A program made the position numbers and the translations under genes. The notes beneath the pieces were generated by a model. That model saw nothing but the letters and a program-made list of their open reading frames with translations, made no database searches and had not been told where the DNA came from. A stretch of DNA of 64,000 bases from an uncultured Bariatricus sp. (GTDB taxonomy: Bacteria; Bacillota; Clostridia; Lachnospirales; Lachnospiraceae): the NCBI GenBank assembly GCA_934320645.1, contig CAKRFP010000012.1:1-64000 (forward strand). The letters are read 5' to 3'. Positions 7,349 to 16,977 of this stretch are shown in pieces (the stretch's first letter is position 1; each line of letters starts with the position of its first letter).

Positions 7349-10300
7349 ATGAAGAAAAATATTTTACGCAAAGACTTTATAATGGAAATTAAAAAGACCA
7401 TGGGGCGTTTTGTGTCAATCTTTTTTATTGTGGCACTTGGCGTTGCCTTTTATTCCGGAATCCGTGCATCGGAACCGAGTATGCGGATTACGGCAGATCA
7501 GTATTTTGATGATTCCAAGCTGATGGATCTAAAGGTAATGGGAACCATGGGACTGACCGCAGATGATATCAAAGCGATTGGAAAGGTATCGGGAATAGAG
7601 GCTGTGGAAGGCGGCTACAGCAAGGATGTATTGTGTCCGGCAGGGGACAATGAAAAGGTTGTCCATATGATGAGTATGCAGAAGGATTTTAACCAGGTGT
7701 CGGTTGTGGAAGGTCGGCTGCCTGAAAAAGCCGGAGAGTGTCTGGTGGATGAAGATTTCCTTAGCTATGCAGATCTGAAGGTTGGGGATACGGTGACGTT
7801 TCATTCCGGAGACGGAGAGGCTCTGACGGATTCTCTGGTGACGGATACATACAAGATTGTCGGAATTGGGAACAGTCCGCTATATATTTCTTTTGGAAGG
7901 GGAAGTAGTACGATCGGAACCGGAGAAATCAGTGGTTTTGTTGTAGTGGATGAATCTTCTTTTCAGATGGATGTGTTTACGGAGGCCTATGTCAGGGTAA
8001 AAGAGGCGGCAGATGAGACTGCATTTACAGATGAGTACAATGAGCTTTCGGATGCAGGAAAGGATGCGGTCAGTAAGATTGAGGAAGAACGCTGCAAAGT
8101 CCGCAGACAGGAGATCGTGGATGAGGCAAATGAAAAGCTTGCCGATTCAGAGAAGACTGTGAATGAAAAATCACAGGAGCTGGAAGACGCGAAGAAAGAG
8201 CTGGAGAGCGGAAAGAGCAAGGCGGCAGAAGAACTGGCGAAAGCAAGACAGCAGCTTACGGATGGCGAGGCAGAGCTTGCAACTGCAAAGCAGCAGATCG
8301 CAGACGGCGAGGCTCAGCTTGCAGATGCAAAAGCACAGCTGAATGAGAAGCAGGCACAGCTGAGTTTGGCAGAGGCAGAATATGAGTCCGGGAGAGCACA
8401 GCTGGATCGGAAGGAACAGGAGCTTGCAGATGCAGAGCAGGTGTATCTGAGCAATTACGCAAAATACATGCCGATCATTACAGCTGGAAAAGCGCAGATT
8501 GCAGTCGGTAAGACGCAGATCGCAGATGGAAAAAAACAGCTGGAAGATGGAATCAGCCAGCTTACGCAGCTGAAAAGCGGATTTACGGAAATTGAAAATG
8601 GAATTAGCCAGCTTGATACCGGAATTGCAGAATTGCAGGAGCAGCTGGCAGAAGGAGAGAATCTGTATCAGGAATATGAACAGATTCCGGCAGAGGACCG
8701 AACCGCTGAACAGGAGAATTATCTGGAAAGCTGGAGCCTGGTCAGGCAGGGAATGGAAGCACAGCTTGCAGAATTGCAGAAGCAGAGAGCAGAACTTGAG
8801 GTTACCAGGAACGGACTTTTAACGCAGATGAACCAGGCGGGGATTGCATCAGAAGAGGAGTTGGATGAAAAGCTTACCAGTTTGACGGCACAGAAAGCGG
8901 AACTGGATGCAAAAGAGGAAGCACTTCTTCAGCAGGAGAAAACACTGAATGATCAGGAAGAAGAACTGTTAAGCGCAGGCAGACAGATTACAGATGGGAA
9001 GAACCAGATTGCAGTAGCGAGAACCCAGCTTGACAGTGCAAAAGCACAGATTACAGATGGAAAAGCACAGATCCGGTCGGCATGGGCACTTCTGGATGAA
9101 AAAGAGGGAACCTTAAATGCAGGTAAGGCGCAGATTGCATCCGGAGAACAGGAACTTGCGTCTGGCCGGAGTGAATATGAGCAGGCAGCAAAAGACGCGG
9201 AAGATCAGATTGCAGACGGACAGGCGAAGATTACAGACGGAGAAAGGCAGCTCGCGGATGCAAAACAGAAGATCGCAGATGCGAAAGCAGAGATTAAAAA
9301 GATCGAGAATCCGAAATGGTATGTGCAGACGAGGGAAGATGCACTGACGGAATATCAGGGATACGGGGATAATGCAGACCGTATGCGTTCTATTGGAAAG
9401 GTATTTCCGGTGCTGTTCTTCCTGGTGGCAGCACTGATCAGTCTGACAACTATGACACGAATGGTAGAGGAACAGAGGATCCAGATCGGAACGATGAAGG
9501 CGCTTGGTTATGGAAAAGCTGCAATCGCAGGAAAATACATTGGATATGCTTTGATCGCAACTCTGAGTGGAAGTATTTTCGGGGTACTGGTCGGTGAAAA
9601 GATTCTGCCGTTTATCATTATTTATGCCTATATGATCCTGTATAAACATCTGCCGGCAATCCTGGTTCCGTATCATATGAGCTATGCGCTTCAGGCTTCG
9701 GTGATTGCAGTTGCATGTACACTGCTTGCGACGGTTGCGGCCTGCTATAAGGAGCTGGCAGCAGAACCGGCAGAACTGATGCGTCCGGCAGCACCAAAGC
9801 AGGGCAAACGGATTCTGCTTGAGCGGATTGGAATTATCTGGAAGCATCTAAATTTTACCTGGAAATCTACCGTGCGGAACCTGATACGCTATAAGAAACG
9901 GTTCTTTATGACCATTTTCGGAATCGGAGGCTGTATGGCGCTGATGGTAGTTGGATTCGGGTTGAAAGACTGTATCTATGAGATTGTCAGCTTACAGTAT
10001 GAGAAAGTACAGTTCTATGATGCAGCGACCTATATGAGTGATGATATTTCAGAGGAAAACAGACAGAAGATTCATGATTATCTGGATCAGAACAGTGATG
10101 TAAAAGACTCGATCGAAGCACGTATGCAGAAGACAAAAGTAAAGTCGGCATCAGGAAGTCAGACACTTTATATGATGGTTCCGTCGGATGATGAGCAGAT
10201 TGAGAACTTTATGAGTTTTCACAGCAGAACCAGGAAAGATGAAAAATACTCGCTGAAAAAAGATGAGGTTATTCTTACGGAAAAGATGGCAACGCTTCTG

Positions 10301-10996
10301 AAAGTAAAAGTTGGGGATGAACTTACAATAGTAGATGAAGAACGTGGCAATCAGACGGTTACGATCGGGGCAATCTGTGAAAATTATATGCGTCATTTTC
10401 TGTATCTGTCACCGGAGAAATACGAAGAACTATATGGAAAACAGGCAGAATACAATACGATCATTTACAGTGTAAAAGATGGAAAAGATGAACAGATTGA
10501 GAAGATTGGAACAGAGCTCCTGACATTCGATGGAGTTCTGAATGTAAGCTATACCAGAAGTATTGAAGATCAGCTGGATGATATGCTTCGCAGTCTGAAT
10601 CTGGTTATCATAGTGCTGATCGTGTCTGCGGGAATGCTTGCATTTGTAGTACTGTACAACCTGAATAATATCAATATTACAGAACGTCAGAGGGAACTTG
10701 CAACACTGAAAGTTCTGGGATTTTATGACGGAGAGGTTGCTTCTTATGTGTATAGGGAGAATATCCTGCTGACGATCATAGGATCAGTTGTCGGTATGGG
10801 ACTTGGTAATATCCTGCACCGTTATATCATCCTGACTGTTGAGGTGGAAGAAGCGATGTTCGGACGTCAGATACACTGGCAGAGTTATCTGTACAGCTTC
10901 TTGTTTACTGCAGCATTTTCTTTATTTGTAAACTGGGTAATGTTCTACAAGCTGAAGAAGATCGATATGGTGGAATCTTTGAAGAGCGTGGAGTAA
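7349..10996 (+). CDS. Large FtsX-family ABC permease with long extracellular coiled coil
   Basis: 1215 residues. One membrane helix lies near residues 18-38, followed by an extracellular domain. About 400 residues (245-645) are heptad-like and rich in Ala, Gln, Lys, Glu and Asp, with repeated short phrases such as ADGKxQL and TDGKAQI. An FtsX module follows (membrane segments near 683-705, 730-765 and 780-805). After a linker comes a further helix (~850-875), a MacB-like periplasmic-type domain and a second FtsX module (~1083-1205). The arrangement matches large MacB-like exporters of Clostridia that are usually paired with a single ATPase. The cargo is unknown, and the coiled coil could reach into the cell wall. 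Confidence 0.85.
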   Translation: MKKNILRKDFIMEIKKTMGRFVSIFFIVALGVAFYSGIRASEPSMRITADQYFDDSKLMDLKVMGTMGLTADDIKAIGKVSGIEAVEGGYSKDVLCPAGDNEKVVHMMSMQKDFNQVSVVEGRLPEKAGECLVDEDFLSYADLKVGDTVTFHSGDGEALTDSLVTDTYKIVGIGNSPLYISFGRGSSTIGTGEISGFVVVDESSFQMDVFTEAYVRVKEAADETAFTDEYNELSDAGKDAVSKIEEERCKVRRQEIVDEANEKLADSEKTVNEKSQELEDAKKELESGKSKAAEELAKARQQLTDGEAELATAKQQIADGEAQLADAKAQLNEKQAQLSLAEAEYESGRAQLDRKEQELADAEQVYLSNYAKYMPIITAGKAQIAVGKTQIADGKKQLEDGISQLTQLKSGFTEIENGISQLDTGIAELQEQLAEGENLYQEYEQIPAEDRTAEQENYLESWSLVRQGMEAQLAELQKQRAELEVTRNGLLTQMNQAGIASEEELDEKLTSLTAQKAELDAKEEALLQQEKTLNDQEEELLSAGRQITDGKNQIAVARTQLDSAKAQITDGKAQIRSAWALLDEKEGTLNAGKAQIASGEQELASGRSEYEQAAKDAEDQIADGQAKITDGERQLADAKQKIADAKAEIKKIENPKWYVQTREDALTEYQGYGDNADRMRSIGKVFPVLFFLVAALISLTTMTRMVEEQRIQIGTMKALGYGKAAIAGKYIGYALIATLSGSIFGVLVGEKILPFIIIYAYMILYKHLPAILVPYHMSYALQASVIAVACTLLATVAACYKELAAEPAELMRPAAPKQGKRILLERIGIIWKHLNFTWKSTVRNLIRYKKRFFMTIFGIGGCMALMVVGFGLKDCIYEIVSLQYEKVQFYDAATYMSDDISEENRQKIHDYLDQNSDVKDSIEARMQKTKVKSASGSQTLYMMVPSDDEQIENFMSFHSRTRKDEKYSLKKDEVILTEKMATLLKVKVGDELTIVDEERGNQTVTIGAICENYMRHFLYLSPEKYEELYGKQAEYNTIIYSVKDGKDEQIEKIGTELLTFDGVLNVSYTRSIEDQLDDMLRSLNLVIIVLIVSAGMLAFVVLYNLNNINITERQRELATLKVLGFYDGEVASYVYRENILLTIIGSVVGMGLGNILHRYIILTVEVEEAMFGRQIHWQSYLYSFLFTAAFSLFVNWVMFYKLKKIDMVESLKSVE

Positions 10997-11001
10997 AAGC
11001 T

Positions 11002-11020
11002 TTTGACAGTGTATGTCAAA
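11002..11020 (+). terminator. Weak hairpin after the exporter operon
   Basis: TTTGACA pairs with TGTCAAA across a 5-base loop, without a clear T-tract. It may be a weak or factor-assisted terminator. Confidence 0.35.
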
Positions 11021-11092
11021 GATTTCTTATAGACGGTACACAAAGGATCGGAAAATATATTTCACAGAAATTTTATATTTTTCACAGAATTA

Positions 11093-11119
11093 TTAGCACT
11101 CTCGACAAAAGAGTGCTAA
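11093..11119 (+). promoter_or_regulatory. CIRCE element (HrcA operator)
   Basis: Perfect inverted repeat TTAGCACTC - 9 bases - GAGTGCTAA, the exact CIRCE consensus bound by the heat-shock repressor HrcA. It lies just upstream of the promoter of htpG. Confidence 0.95.
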
Positions 11120-11126
11120 TTTTCTA

Positions 11127-11155
11127 TTGACATTTAGAAATCAGGGTATTAAGAT
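11127..11155 (+). promoter_or_regulatory. Promoter of htpG
   Basis: TTGACA, 17-base spacer, TAAGAT. It begins 7 bases after the CIRCE element and lies about 70 bases before the htpG start. Confidence 0.75.
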
Positions 11156-11226
11156 ATTTCATGGACAGAAAAATACGGTATTTGAAACCGCAAAAAGATA
11201 GAATATGAAATTTAGGAGTGATAAAA

Positions 11227-13290
11227 ATGGCAGCAAAAAAAGGTAGTCTTTCAATCAGCAGCGAAAATATTTTCCCGATTATCAAGAAATGGGTATATTC
11301 CGATCATGATATTTTCGCAAGAGAGCTTGTTTCCAATGGATGCGACGCGATCACAAAATTAAAGAAGCTGGACATGATGGGAGAATATACACTTCCGGAC
11401 GGCTATAAAGGAAAGATTCAGGTCATTGTGAACCCAGAAGAAAAGACTCTGAAATTCATCGATAACGGTCTTGGTATGACAGCCGATGAAGTCGAAGAAT
11501 ACATCACACAGATCGCTTTCTCAGGAGCAACCGAATTCCTGAACAAATACAAAGATAAAACAACAGAGGATGATATGATCGGACACTTTGGTCTTGGATT
11601 CTACTCTGCATTCATGGTAGCTGATGAAGTTCATATTGATACTCTTTCTTATAAGGAAGGTGCAAAACCGGTACACTGGGTAAGTGAAGGCGGTACAGAG
11701 TATGAGATGGAAGAAGGAACCAAAGAGACGGTAGGTTCCGAGATGACCCTGTATCTGAATGAGGACAGTGTAGAATTTTCAAATGAATACAGAATCCGTG
11801 AAGTCCTTGAGAAATACTGTTCATTCATGCCGGTAGAGATTTTTGTATCCAAAGCAAATGCAGAACCGGAATATGAGACGATCCCGGAAGATGAAGTCCT
11901 GGATACAGATACGGTTGTTGAACATATCCACGAAGATGCCAAGATGGAGGAAAAAGAAAATGAGAACGGTGAAAAAGAAATGGTTGAAGTTTCACCGGCA
12001 TCCGATAAAGCAAAGATCGTGAAACGCCCGGTATCGATCAGTGATCCGGCACCGCTGTGGACAAAGCATCCAAACGAATGCAGCAAAGAAGATTATATTG
12101 ATTTCTACCGGAAAGTATTTATGGATTACAAAGAACCTCTGTTCTGGATCCATCTGAACATGGATTATCCATTCAACTTAAAGGGTATCCTGTACTTCCC
12201 GAAGATCAATACTGAATATGATTCTATTGAAGGAACCATCAAACTGTACAACAATCAGGTATTTATCGCAGACAATATCAAAGAAGTCATTCCGGAATTC
12301 TTGATGGTATTAAAAGGAGTCATTGATTGTCCGGATCTGCCGCTTAATGTATCACGAAGCGCACTGCAGAATGATGGATTCGTACAGAAAATCTCCGAAT
12401 ATATTTCCAAGAAAGTTGCTGACAAGCTTTCCGGAATGTGCAAGACAGATAAAGAAAACTATGAGAAATACTGGGATGACATCAGCCCGTTTATCAAATT
12501 CGGCTGCCTGAAAGATGAAAAATTCTGCGAGAAGATGAGCGATTATGTTCTGTTCAAGAACCTGGATCATAAGTATATGACACTCAAAGAATGCATCGAA
12601 AAGAATGGCGGAAAAGCAGAGCCGGAGGAAAAGACCGAAGGTGAAAATGCAGAGCAGTCAGCAGAAAAGAAAGAAGCAGAGAAGACAACAATCTACTATG
12701 TAACAGATGAACAGCAGCAGAGCCAGTACATCAATATGTTCAAAAAAGAGGGACTGGATGCAGTGATCCTGTCACATAATATTGATTCACCATTTATTAC
12801 TCAGATGGAGCAGAAGAACGAACATATCAAGTTCCAGAGAATCGATGCAGATCTGACCGATCACTTCAAAGAGGATGTATCTGAAGAAGAAAAAGAAGCA
12901 TTCAAAGAAAAGACAGACAGTCTGGTCGAAATCTTCCGTAAAGCACTTGGCAATGACAAGCTGGAAGTAAAAGTGGAAAAGATGAAAGATGAAAATGTAG
13001 CATCTATGATCACACTTTCCGAAGAATCCCGCCGTATGCAGGAGATGATGAAGATGTACGGAATGTCAGGCATGGATCCGTCTATGTTCGGAACCAATGC
13101 AACCCTGATTCTGAATGCAAATCATCCGCTGGTAGAATATGTTGTAGAGCATAAAGATGGTGAAAATACAGAGATGTTCTGCCATCAGTTATATGACCTG
13201 GCAATGCTGGCACACAAGCCACTCAGCCCGGAAGAGATGACAGAATTTGTAAGACGCAGTAATGAAATTATGATGAAACTGGCAAAGTAA
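11227..13290 (+). CDS. htpG: Hsp90-family chaperone HtpG
   Basis: 687 residues, a GHKL ATPase chaperone. N-terminal motifs are ELVSNGCDAITK (N-box Asn/Asp), IDNGLGMT and the lid/G-box GHFGLGFYSAFMVAD. The middle domain has LNVSRSALQND with the catalytic-loop Arg. The C-terminal dimerisation domain carries ANHPLVEYV. It is longer than E. coli HtpG (624) because of charged insertions near residues 235-250 and 470-490. ATG 11227 is used because TTAGGAG precedes it by 9 bases; GTG 11218 overlaps that ribosome site. A CIRCE element upstream predicts HrcA control, unlike Bacillus subtilis where htpG is not CIRCE-regulated. Confidence 0.97.
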   Translation: MAAKKGSLSISSENIFPIIKKWVYSDHDIFARELVSNGCDAITKLKKLDMMGEYTLPDGYKGKIQVIVNPEEKTLKFIDNGLGMTADEVEEYITQIAFSGATEFLNKYKDKTTEDDMIGHFGLGFYSAFMVADEVHIDTLSYKEGAKPVHWVSEGGTEYEMEEGTKETVGSEMTLYLNEDSVEFSNEYRIREVLEKYCSFMPVEIFVSKANAEPEYETIPEDEVLDTDTVVEHIHEDAKMEEKENENGEKEMVEVSPASDKAKIVKRPVSISDPAPLWTKHPNECSKEDYIDFYRKVFMDYKEPLFWIHLNMDYPFNLKGILYFPKINTEYDSIEGTIKLYNNQVFIADNIKEVIPEFLMVLKGVIDCPDLPLNVSRSALQNDGFVQKISEYISKKVADKLSGMCKTDKENYEKYWDDISPFIKFGCLKDEKFCEKMSDYVLFKNLDHKYMTLKECIEKNGGKAEPEEKTEGENAEQSAEKKEAEKTTIYYVTDEQQQSQYINMFKKEGLDAVILSHNIDSPFITQMEQKNEHIKFQRIDADLTDHFKEDVSEEEKEAFKEKTDSLVEIFRKALGNDKLEVKVEKMKDENVASMITLSEESRRMQEMMKMYGMSGMDPSMFGTNATLILNANHPLVEYVVEHKDGENTEMFCHQLYDLAMLAHKPLSPEEMTEFVRRSNEIMMKLAK

Positions 13291-13313
13291 TTTTGCTGTA
13301 GATACCAGGAAAA

Positions 13314-13377
13314 GTCTGAACCATTCAGATTCCCGTTTTCGCTTATGCGAAAAGGTCTGAATGGTCAGGCTTTTTTT
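13314..13377 (+). terminator. Intrinsic terminator of htpG
   Basis: A long hairpin in which CTGAACCATTCAGA pairs imperfectly with TCTGAATGGTCAG, capped by an inner CGCTTATGCG stem, followed by T7. Confidence 0.85.
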
Positions 13378-13389
13378 GCTGTATTTGGA

Positions 13390-13439
13390 AACACTTTCCA
13401 CAAAGTGTTGGTGAACTTCCCGGTCTTTTATAGTATAAT
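13390..13439 (+). promoter_or_regulatory. Palindromic operator and -10 box of the nucleoside operon
   Basis: Perfect 8-bp inverted repeat AACACTTT-CCAC-AAAGTGTT (13390-13409) is followed by TATAAT at 13434-13439. The -35 position (around 13411, GTGAAC) is poor, and the palindrome abuts it. It could be a repressor operator or an activator site for the salvage genes; the regulator is not in this window. Confidence 0.5.
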
Positions 13440-13465
13440 ATAACAAAAGAGAGGCGGTGGATACG

Positions 13466-14239
13466 ATGAAGAATTATTCAGAGGATATAAGCAGACAATA
13501 TCATATTCAGGTGGCCAACGGGGAAGTCGGTCGTTATGTCATTCTCCCGGGAGATCCAAAACGCTGCAAAAAAATTGCACAGTATTTTGACAATCCGGTG
13601 ATGATTGCAGATAACCGGGAATTTATCACTTATATAGGAACTTTAGATGGCGTGAAAGTCAGTGTCACATCTACCGGAATCGGCGGACCATCGGCGGCGA
13701 TCGCAATGGAAGAACTGGCAAGATGTGGAGCAGATACGTTTATCCGGATCGGAACCTGCGGTGGAATCCAGCCGGAAGTAAAAAGCGGAGATATCGTGAT
13801 TGGAACCGGGGCAGTCCGTATGGAAGGCACAAGCAAAGAATATGCGCCGATCGAATATCCGGCGGTGGCAGATCTTACAGTTACCAATGCCCTTGTGCAT
13901 GCTGCTAAGGAAAAGAACTGTGAATTTCATATAGGAGTTGTCCAGTCAAAAGATGCATTTTACGGACAGCATGAGCCGGAGCTGATGCCGGCAGGTTATG
14001 AACTGATCAATAAATGGGAAGCCTGGAAGAAACTGGGATGTCTGGCATCAGAGATGGAGACGGCAGCACTTTACATTGTGGCAGCAAAGCTTCATGTACG
14101 CGTGGGTGCGTGTTTCCTTGTAATGGCAAACCAGGAAAGAGAAAAACTGGGACTTGAAAATCCGGTAGTGCATGATACAGGCATGGCAGTACAGGTGGCA
14201 GTGGAAGCCATCAGAAAGTTAATCAGAGAGGATCGGTAA
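13466..14239 (+). CDS. udp: Uridine phosphorylase-family nucleoside phosphorylase
   Basis: 257 residues of the hexameric PNP_UDP_1 family. Motifs: [13 protein letters not shown] (phosphate loop, with Gly-Asp-Pro), [22 protein letters not shown] and [12 protein letters not shown] (ribose-binding Glu-Met-Glu). It cleaves uridine (possibly deoxyuridine) to base and ribose-1-phosphate. The sequence cannot exclude a broader purine/pyrimidine specificity. ATG 13466 is chosen over GTG 13457 because GAGAGGCGG is well spaced to it. The following deoB start directly abuts this stop codon, which indicates translational coupling. Confidence 0.85.
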   Translation: MKNYSEDISRQYHIQVANGEVGRYVILPGDPKRCKKIAQYFDNPVMIADNREFITYIGTLDGVKVSVTSTGIGGPSAAIAMEELARCGADTFIRIGTCGGIQPEVKSGDIVIGTGAVRMEGTSKEYAPIEYPAVADLTVTNALVHAAKEKNCEFHIGVVQSKDAFYGQHEPELMPAGYELINKWEAWKKLGCLASEMETAALYIVAAKLHVRVGACFLVMANQEREKLGLENPVVHDTGMAVQVAVEAIRKLIREDR

Positions 14240-15436
14240 ATGAAAGAAACAATATATAAACGAATCTTTGTGATCGTTCTGGATTCGCTCGGAATTGGTG
14301 CAATGCCTGATTCTGAGAAATTCGGTGACAGGGATGTAGATACATTTGGTCATATTTTAGACAGAATGGGAACACTGGAGATTCCAAATCTTCAGAAGCT
14401 TGGTATGCTGAATCTGCATACCGGGGGAAAGATGTACGGAATCGAGAATCCGGTTGGAAAAATTACCAGACTGAAAGAGGCGAGTAACGGAAAAGATACG
14501 ATGACCGGACACTGGGAAATGATGGGGATTTATACAGAAAAACCATTTAAAACCTTTACCGAACATGGATTTCCACCGGAACTGATCGCAGAATTGGAAA
14601 AACGTTGCGGGAAAAAAGTGATTGGAAACCGTAGTGAGAGCGGAACAAAGATCATTGAAGAACTTGGGGAAGAAGAAATCGAAACAGGTGCAATGATCGT
14701 CTATACCTCTGCGGATTCTGTATTGCAGATATGTGGAAATGAAGAGACATTTGATCTGGCAAATCTGTACCGGTGTTGTGAGATCGCCAGAGAGATCACG
14801 ATGAAGGATGAATGGCGCGTGGGACGAGTCATTGCAAGACCATATGTAGGAAAGAAAAAGGGTGAATTTAAAAGAACCAGCAACCGCAGGGATTATGCAC
14901 TTGAGCCGACCGGAAAGACTGCACTTGACGCACTGAAAGATGCGGGAAAGGATGTGATCGCAGTCGGAAAAATCCATGATATCTTTTGTGGGGAAGGAAT
15001 CACAGAATCGTATCATTCCAACAGCTCCGTGCATGGAATGGAGCAGACCATTGAGATTTGCAAAAAAGATTTTGACGGACTGTGCTTTGTAAATCTGGTT
15101 GATTTTGATGCTCAGTGGGGACACCGGCGTGATCCGGTTGGCTACGGACATGAGATTGAGAAATTTGATAAAAATCTTGGAATTTTGCTGGATGATCTGA
15201 GGGAGGATGATCTTCTTATTATTACTGCCGATCATGGAAACGATCCGACCTACACAGGAACCGATCATACGCGGGAATATGTACCGTTTTTGGCGTATTC
15301 CAAAAAGATGGATGAGGGTGGCGTGATCACGGAGGAAAATACCTTTGCAGTGATCGGGGCAACGGTCACAGATAATTTTGGTGTAAAAATGCCGGAAGGA
15401 ACGATCGGGCATTCGATTCTGAAGGAACTTATTTAG
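14240..15436 (+). CDS. deoB: Phosphopentomutase
   Basis: This 398-residue enzyme converts (deoxy)ribose-1-phosphate to the 5-phosphate, linking the phosphorylases of this operon to the pentose-phosphate or DERA route. It has the alkaline-phosphatase fold metal motifs [13 protein letters not shown] at the start, the phosphorylated-Thr loop [11 protein letters not shown] near residue 95, and the C-terminal [17 protein letters not shown]. The length is typical. ATG 14240 abuts the TAA of the upstream phosphorylase. No deoC is present in the window. Confidence 0.97.
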   Translation: MKETIYKRIFVIVLDSLGIGAMPDSEKFGDRDVDTFGHILDRMGTLEIPNLQKLGMLNLHTGGKMYGIENPVGKITRLKEASNGKDTMTGHWEMMGIYTEKPFKTFTEHGFPPELIAELEKRCGKKVIGNRSESGTKIIEELGEEEIETGAMIVYTSADSVLQICGNEETFDLANLYRCCEIAREITMKDEWRVGRVIARPYVGKKKGEFKRTSNRRDYALEPTGKTALDALKDAGKDVIAVGKIHDIFCGEGITESYHSNSSVHGMEQTIEICKKDFDGLCFVNLVDFDAQWGHRRDPVGYGHEIEKFDKNLGILLDDLREDDLLIITADHGNDPTYTGTDHTREYVPFLAYSKKMDEGGVITEENTFAVIGATVTDNFGVKMPEGTIGHSILKELI

Positions 15437-15460
15437 CAAGAAAAAGCAGGAAAAAAGAGA

Positions 15461-15883
15461 ATGAAAAAAGAACAAATTAAAAAAATGATAGAGATTGCGC
15501 TTTTGCAGCTTGCATATTCTTATACCCCTTATTCTGACTTTAAAGTGGGAGCTGCGCTGCTTGCAAAGAATGGCCGGATATATACGGGATGCAATATTGA
15601 AAATGCGGCTTATACACCGACAAACTGTGCGGAGCGTACTGCATTTTTCAAGGCAGTCAGCGAAGGAGTAAAAGAATTTGATGCAATCTGTATTGTAGGA
15701 GGAAAGGGCGGTGTTGTGACAGAGTATGCACCGCCGTGCGGAGTATGCAGGCAGGTCATGATGGAATTCTGCGATCCGGAGACATTTCAGATCATTCTTG
15801 CAGTAGATGCAGAGCATTATGATATCTATACCTTGAAAGAAATGATGCCAAAAGGTTTCGGACCATCCAATCTTACAGAATGA
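15461..15883 (+). CDS. cdd: Cytidine deaminase
   Basis: 140 residues, matching the tetrameric short cytidine deaminases. Zinc-site motifs are CNIENAAYTPTNCAERTAFF (catalytic Cys-Ala-Glu) and PPCGVCRQVMMEF (the two further Cys ligands). It deaminates cytidine and deoxycytidine to uridines, feeding the uridine phosphorylase two genes upstream. It lies 24 bases after deoB on the same strand. Confidence 0.97.
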   Translation: MKKEQIKKMIEIALLQLAYSYTPYSDFKVGAALLAKNGRIYTGCNIENAAYTPTNCAERTAFFKAVSEGVKEFDAICIVGGKGGVVTEYAPPCGVCRQVMMEFCDPETFQIILAVDAEHYDIYTLKEMMPKGFGPSNLTE

Positions 15884-15944
15884 GAAAGGACTCTGACTCC
15901 AAAAGAAGATTTTTGAAGAAAAGGGAAAAAAGAAGGAAAGAAAA

Positions 15945-16916
15945 ATGACACAGGAAACCTTGAAAGAATTACCAAAGATTGAGCTTCACTGCCATCTGGA
16001 CGGTTCTCTTAGCAGACCATTTATTGAAAAAAGGCTTGGAAGAACTGTAAGACCTGAAGAACTCAGTGTTTCAGAAAAATGCACAAGTCTGAATGAATAT
16101 CTGGAAAAATTTGACCTTCCCGGCAGATGTATCATGGATGAAGAGGGACTTTCCGGAGCTGCGTATGATCTGCTCTCTCAGATGAATGAAGAAAATGTCT
16201 GTTATGCGGAGATCCGTTTTGCCCCACTTCTGTCAGAGACAAAAAAGATGGACAGCCGGAAGGTGATCGAAGCAGTAATCAGCGGAATGGAGCAGGGGAA
16301 AAAAGATTTTGGAATCGAGTATGGTGTGATCGTCTGTGCAATGCGGCATCACAGTGCTGAGGATAATATGCGGATGATCAAGATGGCAAGAGAATATCTG
16401 GGATCCGGAGTTTGTGCAGCAGATCTTGCAGGAGCAGAAGCATTGTATCCGATGTCTGGATTTATGGATATTTTTACAGAGACAAAGAAGATGGGAATGC
16501 CATTTACACTCCATGCCGGAGAATGTGGAAATCCACAGAATATCATAGATTCAATAAATGTGGGAGCTGGAAGGATCGGGCATGGGATCGCGATGCGCGG
16601 CAACCGGGAGATCCGGAAACTGGCAAAAAAAGCCGGTGTTGGTATCGAGATGTGTCCGATCAGCAACTTACAGACCAAATCAGTAAACAGCATGGCGGAA
16701 TATCCGATGCGGGAATTTCTGGATGCAGGCTTAAAAGTATCGGTCAACACCGATAACCGGACGGTAAGCAACACCAGTCTTACTAAAGAACTGGAATTTA
16801 TTCAGAAAAATTATGGAATCCGGGACGAAGAAATCCTTCAGATGATGAAAAATGCAATTGATACTGCATTTGCCGATGATTCCATAAAAGATAAAATTTG
16901 CAAAATGCTGAAATAA
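15945..16916 (+). CDS. add: Adenosine deaminase
   Basis: 323 residues of the amidohydrolase-fold adenosine deaminase family. Visible metal and catalytic motifs are ELHCHLDGSL (His-x-His), HAGECGNP (zinc His plus catalytic Glu region), GHGIAM and the late VNTDNRTVS (zinc Asp). It converts adenosine to inosine, the substrate for the purine nucleoside phosphorylase encoded next. Spacing of 61 bases on each side and a shared strand place it in the salvage operon. The aminofutalosine or cytokinin deaminase relatives are less likely in this context. Confidence 0.93.
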   Translation: MTQETLKELPKIELHCHLDGSLSRPFIEKRLGRTVRPEELSVSEKCTSLNEYLEKFDLPGRCIMDEEGLSGAAYDLLSQMNEENVCYAEIRFAPLLSETKKMDSRKVIEAVISGMEQGKKDFGIEYGVIVCAMRHHSAEDNMRMIKMAREYLGSGVCAADLAGAEALYPMSGFMDIFTETKKMGMPFTLHAGECGNPQNIIDSINVGAGRIGHGIAMRGNREIRKLAKKAGVGIEMCPISNLQTKSVNSMAEYPMREFLDAGLKVSVNTDNRTVSNTSLTKELEFIQKNYGIRDEEILQMMKNAIDTAFADDSIKDKICKMLK

Positions 16917-16977
16917 AAAAGAACGACAAACAGAGAGGATTGACTCTGAAGAATAATAGAGAAAAGAGGAATTCTGT

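Noticed and set aside
14357..15817. 486-residue minus-strand ORF
   Set aside because: It lies wholly opposite deoB and cdd, which are unmistakable, and its Cys/His/Phe-rich composition is typical of an antisense shadow.
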